From contig ONNR01000004.1 of NCBI GenBank assembly GCA_900319235.1, positions 1 to 64,000 on the forward strand: a stretch of 64,000 bases of DNA, in the 5' to 3' direction. The notes under the pieces are model-generated. The model was not told the DNA's origin. It made no database searches and saw nothing but the letters and a program-made list of their open reading frames with translations. The number at the start of each line of letters is the position of its first letter. Within the stretch, counting starts at the first letter, position 1. The DNA comes from an uncultured Prevotellaceae bacterium (GTDB taxonomy: Bacteria > Bacteroidota > Bacteroidia > Bacteroidales > UBA3663). The position numbers were made by a program, and so were the translations under genes. Of this stretch, positions 6,914 through 16,490 are shown one piece after another.

Positions 6914-8494
6914 ATGAAACGCATCTTTTCTTTCTTTTTTATGTTTTCGATAGGTATGTTCGCATCGGCACAGGAAGTGAGTGTGGCACGATATCAGGGT
7001 GATCGCGTGTGCGCGGTGAGCTTGACGTTTGACGATGGGGTGCAGGAGGATTATACGCTCATTGCTCCGCATCTGGATCGCTATGCGCTGAAGGCGACGT
7101 TTGCCATCAACGGATACTATATTGGTGATCTGGATGACCATTATTCGCCACGCATGACGTGGGAAGAATGCCGCTCGCTGGTTCGTTCGGGCCATGAACT
7201 GAGCAATCATTCGTGGTCGCATCCCAAGCTGACCACGCTGAGCGATGATTCCTTGCGCATGGAGATTGCCCGCAACGATTCTGCCATAGAAAAGGAGACG
7301 GGTAAGCGCCCTGTGACATTCATTTATCCCTACAATGCTGTGGATGACCGCGTGCGAACGGCAACGATGGAGGGAAGGATCTGCAATCGTGAGTATCAAT
7401 TCGGTTTGGGCCAAGCCAACAGCCACCAGACCCGAGAGAGTATCCAGCAATGGCTCCGTCAGCAGATTGACGAACGCGCCTGGGGCGTGACGATGAGCCA
7501 TGGCATCTATTCGGCTTGGGACCGCTGGGAAGAGCCTTGGATCCTGTGGGACCTTTTCCGCGAACTGGCCTACAAGAGCGATACCATCTGGACCGAGACC
7601 TTTGCGAAGGTGGGGGCATACGTGACAGAGCGCGATGCCGTGAAACTGGATGTGGTGAAAAAGAAGGGAATCATCACAGTGACTCCTTCGCTGGATTTGG
7701 ACCCTGTGCTTTTCAGCGAGAAACTGACCTTGAAGGTGAGCGGAATGCCCAAACCTGGGAGCAAGGCCGCGAAGAAGGTGTTCGGCTATCGTGCGGTGCA
7801 GGAAGGCAAGAACCTACCTTTGATACTGAAGGGCGATGACCTGTTGTGCGATTTCAATCCCTATGGTGGACCAATCACTATCGAACCCATAAAGGAGGAC
7901 CCGTTGGCAGGAAAGACCATCAACATTATTGGCGACAGCTATGTCGCGAACCATCGCCAACCCTACGAGAATGCCTGGCATTACAAGGTGGCTGCCCGTC
8001 ACGGGATGACCTACAACAACTATGGTCGCAACGGTGGCGCCATCGCCTTCGATCGTACTAACCGCAATTTCGGCAAGGCACTCTATGTGCGTTATGCCGA
8101 TATGGCCGATGATGCCGACTATGTGCTTGTTGTGGCAGGGCATAATGATGCCAACTTTATAAAGCAAAGCGCCGATTCTCTTGTCCCCTTCCTTGAACAC
8201 CTTGAGGATTTCTACGTAGGACTTCGCCAGAAGTATCCGCATGCCAAGATTGCCGTCGTTTCGCCATGGAACTTGTCGAGTGAAGGCTTCCCCATTGTAA
8301 TTCGTGCCATTCAGGAGGCCTGCGAGCGTCATGGCTTCCCCTTCCTCAACGCTGCCACAACGAGCGGTATCGAGGTTGAGAATCCTGAATTTCGCAAGAA
8401 ATACTTCCAGCATCCCGGGGACCGTGCCCATCTCAATCCCGAAGGACATGACTTGTTGGTTCCATGGGGCGAGCAGTTCCTGATAAGCCTTTGA
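6914..8494 (+). CDS. Polysaccharide deacetylase (NodB) fused to an SGNH hydrolase
   Basis: A 526-residue secreted protein with a signal peptide (1-20, ending ASAQ). Residues about 30-210 form a NodB/CE4 deacetylase: SLTFDDG near 36-42 has the catalytic/metal Asp pair, and SNHSWSH near 97-103 gives the two metal-binding His. A beta-rich linker (about 220-320) follows. Residues about 332-526 are an SGNH/GDSL esterase: IIGDSY near 339, NYGRNGG, GHND near 409 and DRAHLN near 502 supply Ser, Gly, Asn and Asp/His. Both active sites look intact. The likely function is removal of acetyl or other acyl groups from a polysaccharide; the substrate is unknown. The gene is alone between a promoter and a terminator. 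Confidence 0.85.
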   Translation: MKRIFSFFFMFSIGMFASAQEVSVARYQGDRVCAVSLTFDDGVQEDYTLIAPHLDRYALKATFAINGYYIGDLDDHYSPRMTWEECRSLVRSGHELSNHSWSHPKLTTLSDDSLRMEIARNDSAIEKETGKRPVTFIYPYNAVDDRVRTATMEGRICNREYQFGLGQANSHQTRESIQQWLRQQIDERAWGVTMSHGIYSAWDRWEEPWILWDLFRELAYKSDTIWTETFAKVGAYVTERDAVKLDVVKKKGIITVTPSLDLDPVLFSEKLTLKVSGMPKPGSKAAKKVFGYRAVQEGKNLPLILKGDDLLCDFNPYGGPITIEPIKEDPLAGKTINIIGDSYVANHRQPYENAWHYKVAARHGMTYNNYGRNGGAIAFDRTNRNFGKALYVRYADMADDADYVLVVAGHNDANFIKQSADSLVPFLEHLEDFYVGLRQKYPHAKIAVVSPWNLSSEGFPIVIRAIQEACERHGFPFLNAATTSGIEVENPEFRKKYFQHPGDRAHLNPEGHDLLVPWGEQFLISL

Positions 8495-8514
8495 AAAAAG
8501 AACAGTTATAGACA

Positions 8515-8546
8515 GAAAAAAGCGCCTCTTTGCGAGACGCTTTTTT
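8515..8546. terminator. Bidirectional terminator between convergent genes
   Basis: AAAAAAGCG-C-CTC pairs with GAG-A-CGCTTTTTT around TTTGC. The A-run and T-run on the two sides let it serve both the deacetylase gene (plus) and the TTD14-like gene (minus). Confidence 0.85.
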
Positions 8547-8547
8547 C

Positions 8548-9657
8548 TTACTTGCGTAAAGCCAGATTGTAGTTGTAGTAGTCGAAGTTGCCTGTGATGT
8601 CCTTGACGATGCGGAGGAAGGGAGGGAGAAGAAGGTCAGCGTGGCAGGCGATGCCTTTGGTTTCGAGGATCATCAGACCTTCGTGCGGTGCTTCGTAGGC
8701 ATCGAGTTCGAAGAACTGACCGCCTGCGATGAAGCTCTTGCGACGCTTGCTGATGGTATGGCGATAGGGATCGGCCTGCAACAGGAGCGTCTCATAAAGG
8801 GCATTGGATACCTGACGCTCGGTGACCACTTCTTCGCTGGTCGAGATGCGGCGACGAGTGGTGTGAATGTTGATGACATGATTGCCCGATGTGCGGCGAC
8901 GGATACGGACTTCGGAGCCGGGTTCGGAAGAGAGATAGGTCTGCTGGATGTAGCTTTCGACGCAGTCATTGGGAAGTTCGCCAATGAGTTCGACGATGTA
9001 CTTGCGCTCTTCAACAATGGCTTGTGGCAAACCAAGGACGGAGTTGATCTCGTAGAGTACACGGTTGAGCTTCTGCTCGAAGTCCTTGCGATTGTCGATA
9101 ACGCGATGATGAGGGTGTCCGGTCCATGCCTGAATGACCTTCTTGTCGAGCTGGCGTGCCAGATTGAGACCTGCCTCGTCGGCCTTCTCATAGCGTGATG
9201 CGTTGTTGGCAGTAGTATAGAATGATTCTGCACCATCGGCTGCCGAAACGAGATGGAGCACAGCATCATAGCGTCCGCCATGACGTAGCTCTTCGACACT
9301 GGTGTGACAAGCGGCACAGAGTTCGTCGTACATCTCAGGTGAGATGTAGGCTGAGATATCAAGGGCACCTCGGTCGCAGACGATGACGCAGGGTTCGGTG
9401 CACGTCTCGGCCAGGCGTTGCATCTTGTCTTCCATTTCGAGCTGGAGTTCGAGGATGATCTTCTCTCCCTCGTAGTAGAAGTCATGATTGTCGGTCAGAT
9501 AACTCCACCCTGATGCAGTGACCATGGTGGGAATTTCGGGCACAATGAATACTTTGTAACCGAGGTTGGATAAATACTCGTTGATGCGTACTAAGGCAGT
9601 TGTCTTGCCTGCACAGGGTCCTCCAGTGAGGACGATTTTCTTGATATCTCTTTTCAT
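8548..9657 (-). CDS. TTD14-like P-loop ATP/GTP-binding protein with CYTH-like domain
   Basis: A 369-residue protein. The N-terminal half is a P-loop domain (IVLTGGPCAGKTT, residues 8-20; CVIVCDRGALD as a kinase-like DRG motif). The C-terminal half (about 190-369) resembles a CYTH/triphosphate-tunnel fold, with alternating charged strands such as GSEVRIRRRTSG and FFELDAYEAP. This architecture matches the family of Drosophila TTD14, a phosphoinositide- and GTP-binding protein; the bacterial role is unknown. I chose the ATG at 9657 because the upstream in-frame extension to 9696 runs through the aqpZ terminator hairpin. It follows aqpZ on the same strand. Confidence 0.72.
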   Translation of the reverse strand: MKRDIKKIVLTGGPCAGKTTALVRINEYLSNLGYKVFIVPEIPTMVTASGWSYLTDNHDFYYEGEKIILELQLEMEDKMQRLAETCTEPCVIVCDRGALDISAYISPEMYDELCAACHTSVEELRHGGRYDAVLHLVSAADGAESFYTTANNASRYEKADEAGLNLARQLDKKVIQAWTGHPHHRVIDNRKDFEQKLNRVLYEINSVLGLPQAIVEERKYIVELIGELPNDCVESYIQQTYLSSEPGSEVRIRRRTSGNHVINIHTTRRRISTSEEVVTERQVSNALYETLLLQADPYRHTISKRRKSFIAGGQFFELDAYEAPHEGLMILETKGIACHADLLLPPFLRIVKDITGNFDYYNYNLALRK

Positions 9658-9660
9658 AGG

Positions 9661-9694
9661 AAGGAAAAAGCCCTGCCAACAGATGTGGCAGGGC
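9661..9694 (-). terminator. Terminator of aqpZ
   Basis: On the minus strand GCCCTGCCA pairs with TGGCAGGGC (9694-9670) and is followed by TTTTTCC. It sits 16 bases after the aqpZ stop codon and just before the next ATG. Confidence 0.85.
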
Positions 9695-9710
9695 ATGGTT
9701 ATGATGTGAA

Positions 9711-10385
9711 TTACTTCTCGTCGTCAGAGCCGATGAGCTTCCAGATGAATGCAGCAAGGGCACCACCTACGAATGGACCAACGATGAATACCCAGAGCTG
9801 GCTGAGAGCCTTGCCACCCTCGAAGAGGGCAGGACCGATGGAGCGAGCGGGGTTAACGCTGGTGCCCGTGTAGTGAATGCCTACGAGGTGGATGAGTACG
9901 AGGGAGAGACCGATGGCGAGGCCAGCAAAGTTGCCGGCACCCTTCTTGGCATCAGTCGTTCCGAGAACTACCAGCACGAAGAGGCAGGTCAGCACGATTT
10001 CGGCAATGAGGCCGTTGGTGACTGTGCCAGCGCAAGCGTTGGCGCCAGTCTTAGTACCCAAAGCGAGTTCGGGAGAAGTGGAAACCAAGAGGTAAAGTAC
10101 GCAGGAAGCAAGGATGGCACCAATAACCTGGAATACCATGTAACCACAGGCATCCTTACCGGAGATACGACCGGAGATGAGGCAGCCAAGGGTGATGGCT
10201 GGGTTGATGTGGCAACCGGAGATGCCGCCGATGGTGTAAGCCATGGCTACTACAGCAAGACCGAACGCAAGGGCAGTGCCCACAACAGAAGCAGTGTCGA
10301 TGCCACAATTGAGGCTGACAGCGGTGCCGCAGCCAAGAAGGGTAAGCACGAAGGTGCCAACCAATTCTGCAAAGTACTTTTTCAT
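9711..10385 (-). CDS. aqpZ: Aquaporin Z-type water channel
   Basis: A 224-residue integral membrane protein of the MIP family that conducts water across the inner membrane. Both pore motifs are present: HINPAIT near residue 60 and SVNPARS near residue 177. The segment IHYTGTSVNPAR carries the His, Thr and Arg expected in the selectivity filter of water-specific channels, arguing against a glycerol facilitator. Six membrane helices are evident. The length fits E. coli AqpZ (231). It is on the minus strand after the PBP1A gene and ends in its own terminator. Confidence 0.93.
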   Translation of the reverse strand: MKKYFAELVGTFVLTLLGCGTAVSLNCGIDTASVVGTALAFGLAVVAMAYTIGGISGCHINPAITLGCLISGRISGKDACGYMVFQVIGAILASCVLYLLVSTSPELALGTKTGANACAGTVTNGLIAEIVLTCLFVLVVLGTTDAKKGAGNFAGLAIGLSLVLIHLVGIHYTGTSVNPARSIGPALFEGGKALSQLWVFIVGPFVGGALAAFIWKLIGSDDEK

Positions 10386-10431
10386 AGAGCAGATTGTTGA
10401 TTAATGGTTAATAATGTTATTGAAAAAAGTT

Positions 10432-10451
10432 ATAAAAGGGGATCCCCTTAT
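10432..10451 (-). terminator. Possible terminator after the PBP1A gene
   Basis: On the minus strand ATAAGGGG pairs with CCCCTTTTAT around a very small AT centre, then AACTTTTTT follows. It lies between the PBP1A stop and the aqpZ start. The tiny loop makes it uncertain. Confidence 0.45.
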
Positions 10452-10456
10452 ATTTT

Positions 10457-12817
10457 TTAGTCAAAGAAACTGTTATCCGACTCGGGAGCTTCTTCCTCAT
10501 GCTCGAAGGCACCTTCGACAGTGCAGGGGTCGTAGCCCGAAGGATAGTAGAAGGTATCGGTCGACGAGTATGGGAGGGTAGGATCAGCGAGCACGCGCTT
10601 GATAAACATTGCCCAGATGGGCAGGGCCATCGATGCGCCTTGTCCTTCGGAAGTGCGATCGAAGTGAATCGTTCGTTCTTCGCCACCTACCCAGGTGCCA
10701 CCGATGAGTCCAGGAGTGAAAGCCATGAACCAACCATCGGAGTTGTCGTTGGTGGTACCCGTCTTTCCACCCATTGGAGCGGTGATGCCGTAACGGTTGC
10801 GGATGCGTGCACCCGTTCCATAGTCGACCACATCGCGGAGGATGGGAAGCATCTTGTAGTAGGCTTCGGCCGAGAAGACCTCCTTGCGGACGGGGGTGAA
10901 GTGGGTGAGTTCCATACCGGAGTTGTCACAAATGGAAACGACGTAGAGCGGTTGGCTACGCATACCGTGTCCGGGGAAGCCTGAGTAGGCGGTGACCATT
11001 TCCTCGACGGAGATATCGCATGAACCAAGGCAGAGCGAGAGCACGGGATCGAGGCGGTTGCGAACGCCAGCCGAGTGGAGGAAATCGACGAAATGTTCTG
11101 GTGTCATACGGCTCATGACACGCGCGGATATCCAGTTGTTGGATCTCATCAAGCCCCATCTCAGAGTGACCATCTCGCCAATGCGCTGCTTGCCGCCATC
11201 GCGTGGGGTCCAGGGACGTCCGATGGCATCGTAGAGCACAGGCTGAGTGTTGAGTTCCTCATCGCAGGGCGTGCGTCCCTCTTCCATGGCCAGTGTATAA
11301 AGCAGAGGCTTGATGGTGGAACCTACCTGACGACGACCTGCCGTCACCATGTCGTACTGGAAGAAGGCAAAGTCGGGACCGCCTACATAGGCCTTGACAT
11401 AACCAAGGGTGTCCATGCAAAGGAAGCCGGCACGTAGGAACTGCTTCTGCCAACGCAATGAGTCCCAAGGGCTCATGATGGTGTCGATTTCACCCTCCCA
11501 TGAAAACAGCTTCATTTCGATGGGCTTTTGGAAAGCCTTTTCGATGTCTTCGGTCGAGTAGCCGTTGGACTTCATAGTGGTGTAACGCTCGGACTGTCTC
11601 ATGGCACGGCGCAGGGAGTTCTTTACGTCATCTTCGGAGAGTCGGCGGCTATAGGGAGCATTGGGCTGATTCTGCTTCTCCTTGGTGAAGGCGGGCTGCA
11701 GGTAGTCGCGCAGATGTGCAACAAGCGCTTCCTCGGCATATTGCTGCATGTGAGAGTTGATGCTGGTGTAGATACGCAGTCCATCGGTGGTAAGATCGTA
11801 GTGCGAACCATCTGGTTTCTTGTTCTTGTTGCACCAACCATAGAGTGGATTGGTCTCCCAGGCGAGGGAATCGTCGTAGAACTGCTGATCCTGCCACGAT
11901 GCGTAGCGTGAGCGATTGGGCTTGTTGGCACGCATGATTTTGCGCAGATATTCGCGCAAGTAGGGGGCCATACCTTCCTTGTGGTCAGCCGAGTGAGCGA
12001 GCTTATAGTTGCCCTTGTTGTCGGTTTGGGGCAGGAGTGGGCGTTCCTTGTAGTCGTTGTATTCGGCTTCGGTGAGATAGCCGGCCTTGTACATCTGGTT
12101 GAGCACAATTGTACGGCGGTTCTTGGTCTTTTCTGGACGACGGATGGGGTTGTAGAGCGAAGGGTTCTGCAACATCCCCACGAGCATAGCCGACTGCTCG
12201 ACATCAAGCTCGGAAGGGAGTTTGTCGAAATAGATTCGGGCAGCGGAACGGATGCCGACAGCGTTGTAGCAGAAGTCGAAGTGGTTGAGATACATATTGA
12301 TGATCTCCTCCTTGGTGTAGAGCTTCTCGAGCTTCACAGCAATGACCCATTCGATGGGTTTCTGCATGGCACGTTCCCAGATGTTCGAAGCCACCTCCTT
12401 GGTATAGACCTGCTTGGCAAGCTGCTGGGTGATGGTGGAGCCGCCACCTGCCGAACGCTGGTGGAGCAGAACCGTCTTGAATACCGCACGGAAGAGGGCC
12501 TTGATGTCGATGCCGGAGTGGTCGAGGAAACGTGCGTCCTCGGTAGCTACGAGCGCATTGATCAGGTTGGGCGACAACTCGTTGTAATTGATGAAGACAC
12601 GGTTTTCCTTGGCACGGCTGAAACGACCCAGTTCGACGGAATCGGCCGAATAGACGATGGTGGCATACTTGCTCTGAGGATTTTCAAGTTCCTCGATGGA
12701 TGGCATCTCGCCAATGTAACCATTTGAGATGGCCCAAAGGACTCCTCCTCCGATCAGAAGACCGAGGATGAAGAGGCCCCACAATGCCAGGCAAACGTAT
12801 TTGGTGATCTTGAACAT
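10457..12817 (-). CDS. Penicillin-binding protein 1A, bifunctional peptidoglycan synthase
   Basis: A 786-residue class A PBP that polymerises glycan strands and cross-links stem peptides in the periplasm, anchored by one N-terminal helix (about 8-30). The GT51 glycosyltransferase is near residues 60-240: EDARFLDHSGID holds the catalytic Glu, then GGGSTITQQLAKQ. The transpeptidase is near 420-740: GSTIKPLLY supplies the Ser-x-x-Lys, RSNNW the SxN-like motif and GGKTGTTNDN the KTG motif. The C-terminus is acidic. Length is usual for Bacteroidetes. It follows the aminotransferase gene by 43 bases. Confidence 0.95.
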   Translation of the reverse strand: MFKITKYVCLALWGLFILGLLIGGGVLWAISNGYIGEMPSIEELENPQSKYATIVYSADSVELGRFSRAKENRVFINYNELSPNLINALVATEDARFLDHSGIDIKALFRAVFKTVLLHQRSAGGGSTITQQLAKQVYTKEVASNIWERAMQKPIEWVIAVKLEKLYTKEEIINMYLNHFDFCYNAVGIRSAARIYFDKLPSELDVEQSAMLVGMLQNPSLYNPIRRPEKTKNRRTIVLNQMYKAGYLTEAEYNDYKERPLLPQTDNKGNYKLAHSADHKEGMAPYLREYLRKIMRANKPNRSRYASWQDQQFYDDSLAWETNPLYGWCNKNKKPDGSHYDLTTDGLRIYTSINSHMQQYAEEALVAHLRDYLQPAFTKEKQNQPNAPYSRRLSEDDVKNSLRRAMRQSERYTTMKSNGYSTEDIEKAFQKPIEMKLFSWEGEIDTIMSPWDSLRWQKQFLRAGFLCMDTLGYVKAYVGGPDFAFFQYDMVTAGRRQVGSTIKPLLYTLAMEEGRTPCDEELNTQPVLYDAIGRPWTPRDGGKQRIGEMVTLRWGLMRSNNWISARVMSRMTPEHFVDFLHSAGVRNRLDPVLSLCLGSCDISVEEMVTAYSGFPGHGMRSQPLYVVSICDNSGMELTHFTPVRKEVFSAEAYYKMLPILRDVVDYGTGARIRNRYGITAPMGGKTGTTNDNSDGWFMAFTPGLIGGTWVGGEERTIHFDRTSEGQGASMALPIWAMFIKRVLADPTLPYSSTDTFYYPSGYDPCTVEGAFEHEEEAPESDNSFFD

Positions 12818-12860
12818 TTATAGATTTATTAAAGGTAGTAAAAGGGTAGTAAAACTTTCC

Positions 12861-14063
12861 TTATGGACGTAACTTAGCCAGAGCCTCCTTGACGCGGCGC
12901 ATGGCCTCGGAGATCTTGGCTTGCGATGTGGCGTAGCTGAAACGAATGCAGGAGGGGTCGCCAAAGGCTTCGCCGCTCACACCTGCCACATGACCAGTTT
13001 CGAGCAGGTACATGGCTACGTCGTCGGCATTGGCAATTACCTTGCCATCGGGTGTCTGCTTACCGAAGAGGGCGCTGACATCGGGGAAGATGTAGAATGC
13101 ACCACTGGGTTTCTTATCGAGACGGAAACCTGGGATGTCCTGTACAGCAGAGCAGATGAGGTCGCGACGACGCTCGAACTCCTGACGCATCTCTTCGACA
13201 CAATCCTGAGGGCCGTTGTAGGCAGCTTCGGCAGCCTTCTGAGCGATGCTCGAACATCCGGAGGTGTATTGGCTCTGGAGTTTGCTCACAGCCTTGGCAA
13301 TATAGGCAGGAGCAGCACAGAAGCCGATGCGCCAGCCTGTCATCGCATAGGCCTTCGACACACCATTGATGATGACTACACGATCCTTCATCTCGGGGAA
13401 GGAGGCGATGGACGTGGGTTGTCCACTATAGCAGATATGTTCATAAATCTCGTCGGCAATGACGATGATTTTCGAATACTTGGCAAGTACCTCAACGATA
13501 GCCGCCAGTTCCTCCTTGGTGTAGATGGCACCCGTAGGATTGGAGGGCGAGCAGAAGAGGAAAGCCTTGGTGCGTGGAGTGATGAGGCTTTCGAGCTGGT
13601 GGGGCAGAATCTTGAAGTCCTGCTCCTGGCCGCAAAGGAAGGGTACGTTGACGCCTTCGGCCAGTTTTACCATTTCGAAATAGCTCACCCATGCGGGGGT
13701 GGGGATGATCACTTCGTCGCCCTTGTCAACGATTGATAGAATGACATTGCAGATTTCTTGCTTGGCACCATTGCCTACAACAATCTGTGCCGGAGAGAAA
13801 TCTACACCATTCTCACTTTTGAGTTTTCGGCTAATTGCCTCGCGGAGGGACATATAGCCAGGCACCGGTGTGTAGAATGAGAAGTTGTCATCTACTGCCT
13901 TTTTTGCAGCTTCCTTGATATGGTCGGGAGTAAAGAAGTCTGGTTCGCCCACCGACAGGTTGATGATGTCGAGGCCTTGACTCTTGAGTTCCTGACTCTT
14001 CTGTGACATAGCCAACGTTGCTGATGGCGACAATGCACAGAGGCGTGCTGATAAATTTTCCAT
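12861..14063 (-). CDS. aspC: Class I/II PLP-dependent aminotransferase (aspartate type)
   Basis: A 400-residue cytoplasmic fold-type I aminotransferase, most likely aspartate:2-oxoglutarate transaminase. SNPTGAIYTKEEL near residue 173 and SKAYAMTGWRIGF near 235, with the Schiff-base Lys, are standard; VSGEAFGDPSCIRFSYA near the C-terminus contains the substrate-carboxylate Arg. The close resemblance to aspC/aatA proteins supports the name, but related aminotransferases cannot be excluded. It lies 30 bases downstream of the PL11 gene on the same strand, with no terminator seen between them. Confidence 0.85.
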   Translation of the reverse strand: MENLSARLCALSPSATLAMSQKSQELKSQGLDIINLSVGEPDFFTPDHIKEAAKKAVDDNFSFYTPVPGYMSLREAISRKLKSENGVDFSPAQIVVGNGAKQEICNVILSIVDKGDEVIIPTPAWVSYFEMVKLAEGVNVPFLCGQEQDFKILPHQLESLITPRTKAFLFCSPSNPTGAIYTKEELAAIVEVLAKYSKIIVIADEIYEHICYSGQPTSIASFPEMKDRVVIINGVSKAYAMTGWRIGFCAAPAYIAKAVSKLQSQYTSGCSSIAQKAAEAAYNGPQDCVEEMRQEFERRRDLICSAVQDIPGFRLDKKPSGAFYIFPDVSALFGKQTPDGKVIANADDVAMYLLETGHVAGVSGEAFGDPSCIRFSYATSQAKISEAMRRVKEALAKLRP

Positions 14064-14093
14064 ACAAATACCTTTTTGCTTTAGTTTCTTTTA

Positions 14094-16490
14094 TTATTGT
14101 TGTCGAGTTATTTTTTGTCCGTTCTGAATATAGATGCCGTTGGGATCTTGTTTTATTTGCCGACCCAGCAGGTCGTATCTAGGACTATTCTTATCGTTGC
14201 TTTCTATTACCTTATCCAATGCGGAGGCTTCTCGGATGACAAAGCGCACTGAAGCCTTGCAGGTGTTGTACTTGCCGGCAAGTGTGAATAGTCGGGTGGT
14301 GGTTCCAGCTTTTGTCGGGGTGCCACTGACGGTGAGGGTTTGTCGTTCGGTGTCATAGTTCCAGGATAGTCCATCGGGAAGATCGTTGTTGACCGTGCAC
14401 GATTCGACTAATCTTGTATTGATGACGAGTTTGTAGGCTTGTCCGACTTCGACAGTATCTACGAGCGCGCCTTCGACAACCTTGTAAGAGCAGTGGAAGA
14501 TATCGGGCAGATAGTAGCCGAGGTGAGGAGGCTGGTTGTAGCTCGCATTCTGCCACACGATGCCCATGCGATAGAGGTGATCGGTCATAAGGCAGGGGAC
14601 GGGATATTGGGTAGTGGTGACGGTGCTGTAGATGTCGAGGGTGGCTTCGTCGGAAGCATCCCACATCACGATTTCTTCGCGCCAGTCACCATAGATATCA
14701 GCTATCAGGCAAGGAGTCGCCTTTGTGTAGTTGCACGATTGTGGATTGCCGCCATAGGTGGACAATCTTGTCGTAGTGGTTGAGGAACCATTCCACGAAA
14801 TGATGCGGGGATTGCAAGTGTTAGAGCTGCTGCTGAATTGGCCGTCGAAGGATTCGTCATAAAGGTCACCATTCCAATAGATTCGGAAGTTGGTGTCGGG
14901 CTTTGATCCCACAGCAGACATTGATACAGCATTGATAGGAGTGCTTTCGGCACCACTCCAGAATTCCCAACCATAATAGTTGTCAAGGCCTGTGGATGAG
15001 TTGAACTTGTAGAACATGTCACAAGCAAGACCACGACCATTGTCCTTGCTGGTGTAACCACGATGAAGGATTTCGCCAGTGGCTGCATCGTGCAGGTCAT
15101 CGCCATAGTCAGCCGCTGCTTCTTCATGGGGCATAAAGATTTGCAGACCTGGACGATCGGGGATAAACTTGCCAAGATGGATAGCATCACCGTGGCCGAA
15201 GCCTGTGGAGCAGAGCAGCTGGCCATCGTGATCGATTGTGGCCGAACCCATCACAATCTCATCTAAACCGTCGTCATCGACGTCACCTACTGAGATGCCG
15301 TGAACGCCCTGTCCGTAGGAAGACTTGCCGGAGCCCGATGCTGTCACGTTGCCGCTGCCATCGACGACATCCCAAGTGGATGCCGTATGTCCGCGGTGGA
15401 GCCAACGGGTGGTGAGGTTGGTGCCGTCCCAATCGACAGCCCAGAAATAGGCTTGGGTGTAGTAACCGCGCTGCATGACGATGGAGGGAAGATGATCCAG
15501 TCCGTCGAGGTAAGCAACGCAGGCATTGTAGCGTTCGCCACGGTTGTAGTTGGTCTTCTTACCCATGATGGTTTCCCAAGTGCCGTATGCACTTGCCTTT
15601 CCCGTTTCCATACCACGGTTCGGATTGTACCAGATGGTCTGCAGAGCACGACCCGTTTCGCCGCTGAAGATGGTGAGGAACTCTTCTCCATCTATGACAT
15701 GTCCGTTGCTGTTGCGGAAGTCCTTCTCGTTGGTTGTGATGCCAGTGATGCTGTTGTCGATACCGGCTTCACTCACGTATGCTCCTGTGGCGTCCTTGGT
15801 GCCTGGTGCGGTTTTGACCACAAGTTCAGCCTTCCCGTCACCATCGAAATCATAGACGAGGAACGTAGTGTAATGTGCACCTGCACGGATGTTCTTTCCC
15901 ATATCGATGCGCCAAAGTTGCTTGCCGACCTCTTCGCCCACGATTTCGTAGCAGTCGAAGAGGGTGTTGCCAGTGTAACCCGTCTGCGAGTTGTCCTTCG
16001 AATTGGAAGGGTCCCACTTAACGATGATCTCGTATTCGCCGTCACCATCAACATCGCCCACAGAGCAATCGTTGGGAGTGTAGGTGTAACTACCGCTTGG
16101 AGTGCTGCCGCCTTCGGGGCGACTGAGTTTCACTTGTCTCAGAGAAGCCTCAGGATAGGTCGTCAGACTGGTTTGGCCTTCTTGGATGATCCCATCCTTG
16201 AGGACCGATAATCTATAGGCTTCGTGCTTGTCTTTGTCGAGGAAGCAGGATGGAGAGCCGGTTTCAATCAGTAGGGTTGTTTCGTTTCCATCGCCAGAGA
16301 TGAGAGAGAGTTGGAAACTGATGTTTTCGGTGTCGTCAGTAGGAAGGGTGCGCCACGTCAGGAGGTTCCCGTTGGATGTAGATACCACGTGGAAAGCACG
16401 GCCGAGGTGTTCGGACGTCTGCTGAGCCAACGCGTTACTAGAAACGAGGGCGATGGAAGAAGAGATGAGAAGAGGAACAAATCGGTTCAT
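14094..16490 (-). CDS. PL11 rhamnogalacturonan endolyase with short T9SS-like tail
   Basis: A 798-residue secreted enzyme. After a signal peptide (1-22, ending ALAQ) comes the N-terminal beta domain and the eight-bladed propeller of PL11 lyases (about 80-640). Calcium-binding loops are visible (GDVDGDGEYE, YDFDGDGKAE, GDVDDDGLDE). The family cleaves the rhamnose-galacturonate backbone of rhamnogalacturonan I by beta-elimination. An Ig-like putative domain (about 655-750) precedes a C-terminal segment YDLLGRQIKQDPNGIYIQNG that resembles the end of a type IX secretion sorting domain. Its ATG overlaps the stop of the LptF/G gene (ATGA), implying translational coupling. It is an orphan: no SusCD or other pectin genes adjoin it. 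Confidence 0.88.
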   Translation of the reverse strand: MNRFVPLLISSSIALVSSNALAQQTSEHLGRAFHVVSTSNGNLLTWRTLPTDDTENISFQLSLISGDGNETTLLIETGSPSCFLDKDKHEAYRLSVLKDGIIQEGQTSLTTYPEASLRQVKLSRPEGGSTPSGSYTYTPNDCSVGDVDGDGEYEIIVKWDPSNSKDNSQTGYTGNTLFDCYEIVGEEVGKQLWRIDMGKNIRAGAHYTTFLVYDFDGDGKAELVVKTAPGTKDATGAYVSEAGIDNSITGITTNEKDFRNSNGHVIDGEEFLTIFSGETGRALQTIWYNPNRGMETGKASAYGTWETIMGKKTNYNRGERYNACVAYLDGLDHLPSIVMQRGYYTQAYFWAVDWDGTNLTTRWLHRGHTASTWDVVDGSGNVTASGSGKSSYGQGVHGISVGDVDDDGLDEIVMGSATIDHDGQLLCSTGFGHGDAIHLGKFIPDRPGLQIFMPHEEAAADYGDDLHDAATGEILHRGYTSKDNGRGLACDMFYKFNSSTGLDNYYGWEFWSGAESTPINAVSMSAVGSKPDTNFRIYWNGDLYDESFDGQFSSSSNTCNPRIISWNGSSTTTTRLSTYGGNPQSCNYTKATPCLIADIYGDWREEIVMWDASDEATLDIYSTVTTTQYPVPCLMTDHLYRMGIVWQNASYNQPPHLGYYLPDIFHCSYKVVEGALVDTVEVGQAYKLVINTRLVESCTVNNDLPDGLSWNYDTERQTLTVSGTPTKAGTTTRLFTLAGKYNTCKASVRFVIREASALDKVIESNDKNSPRYDLLGRQIKQDPNGIYIQNGQKITRQQ

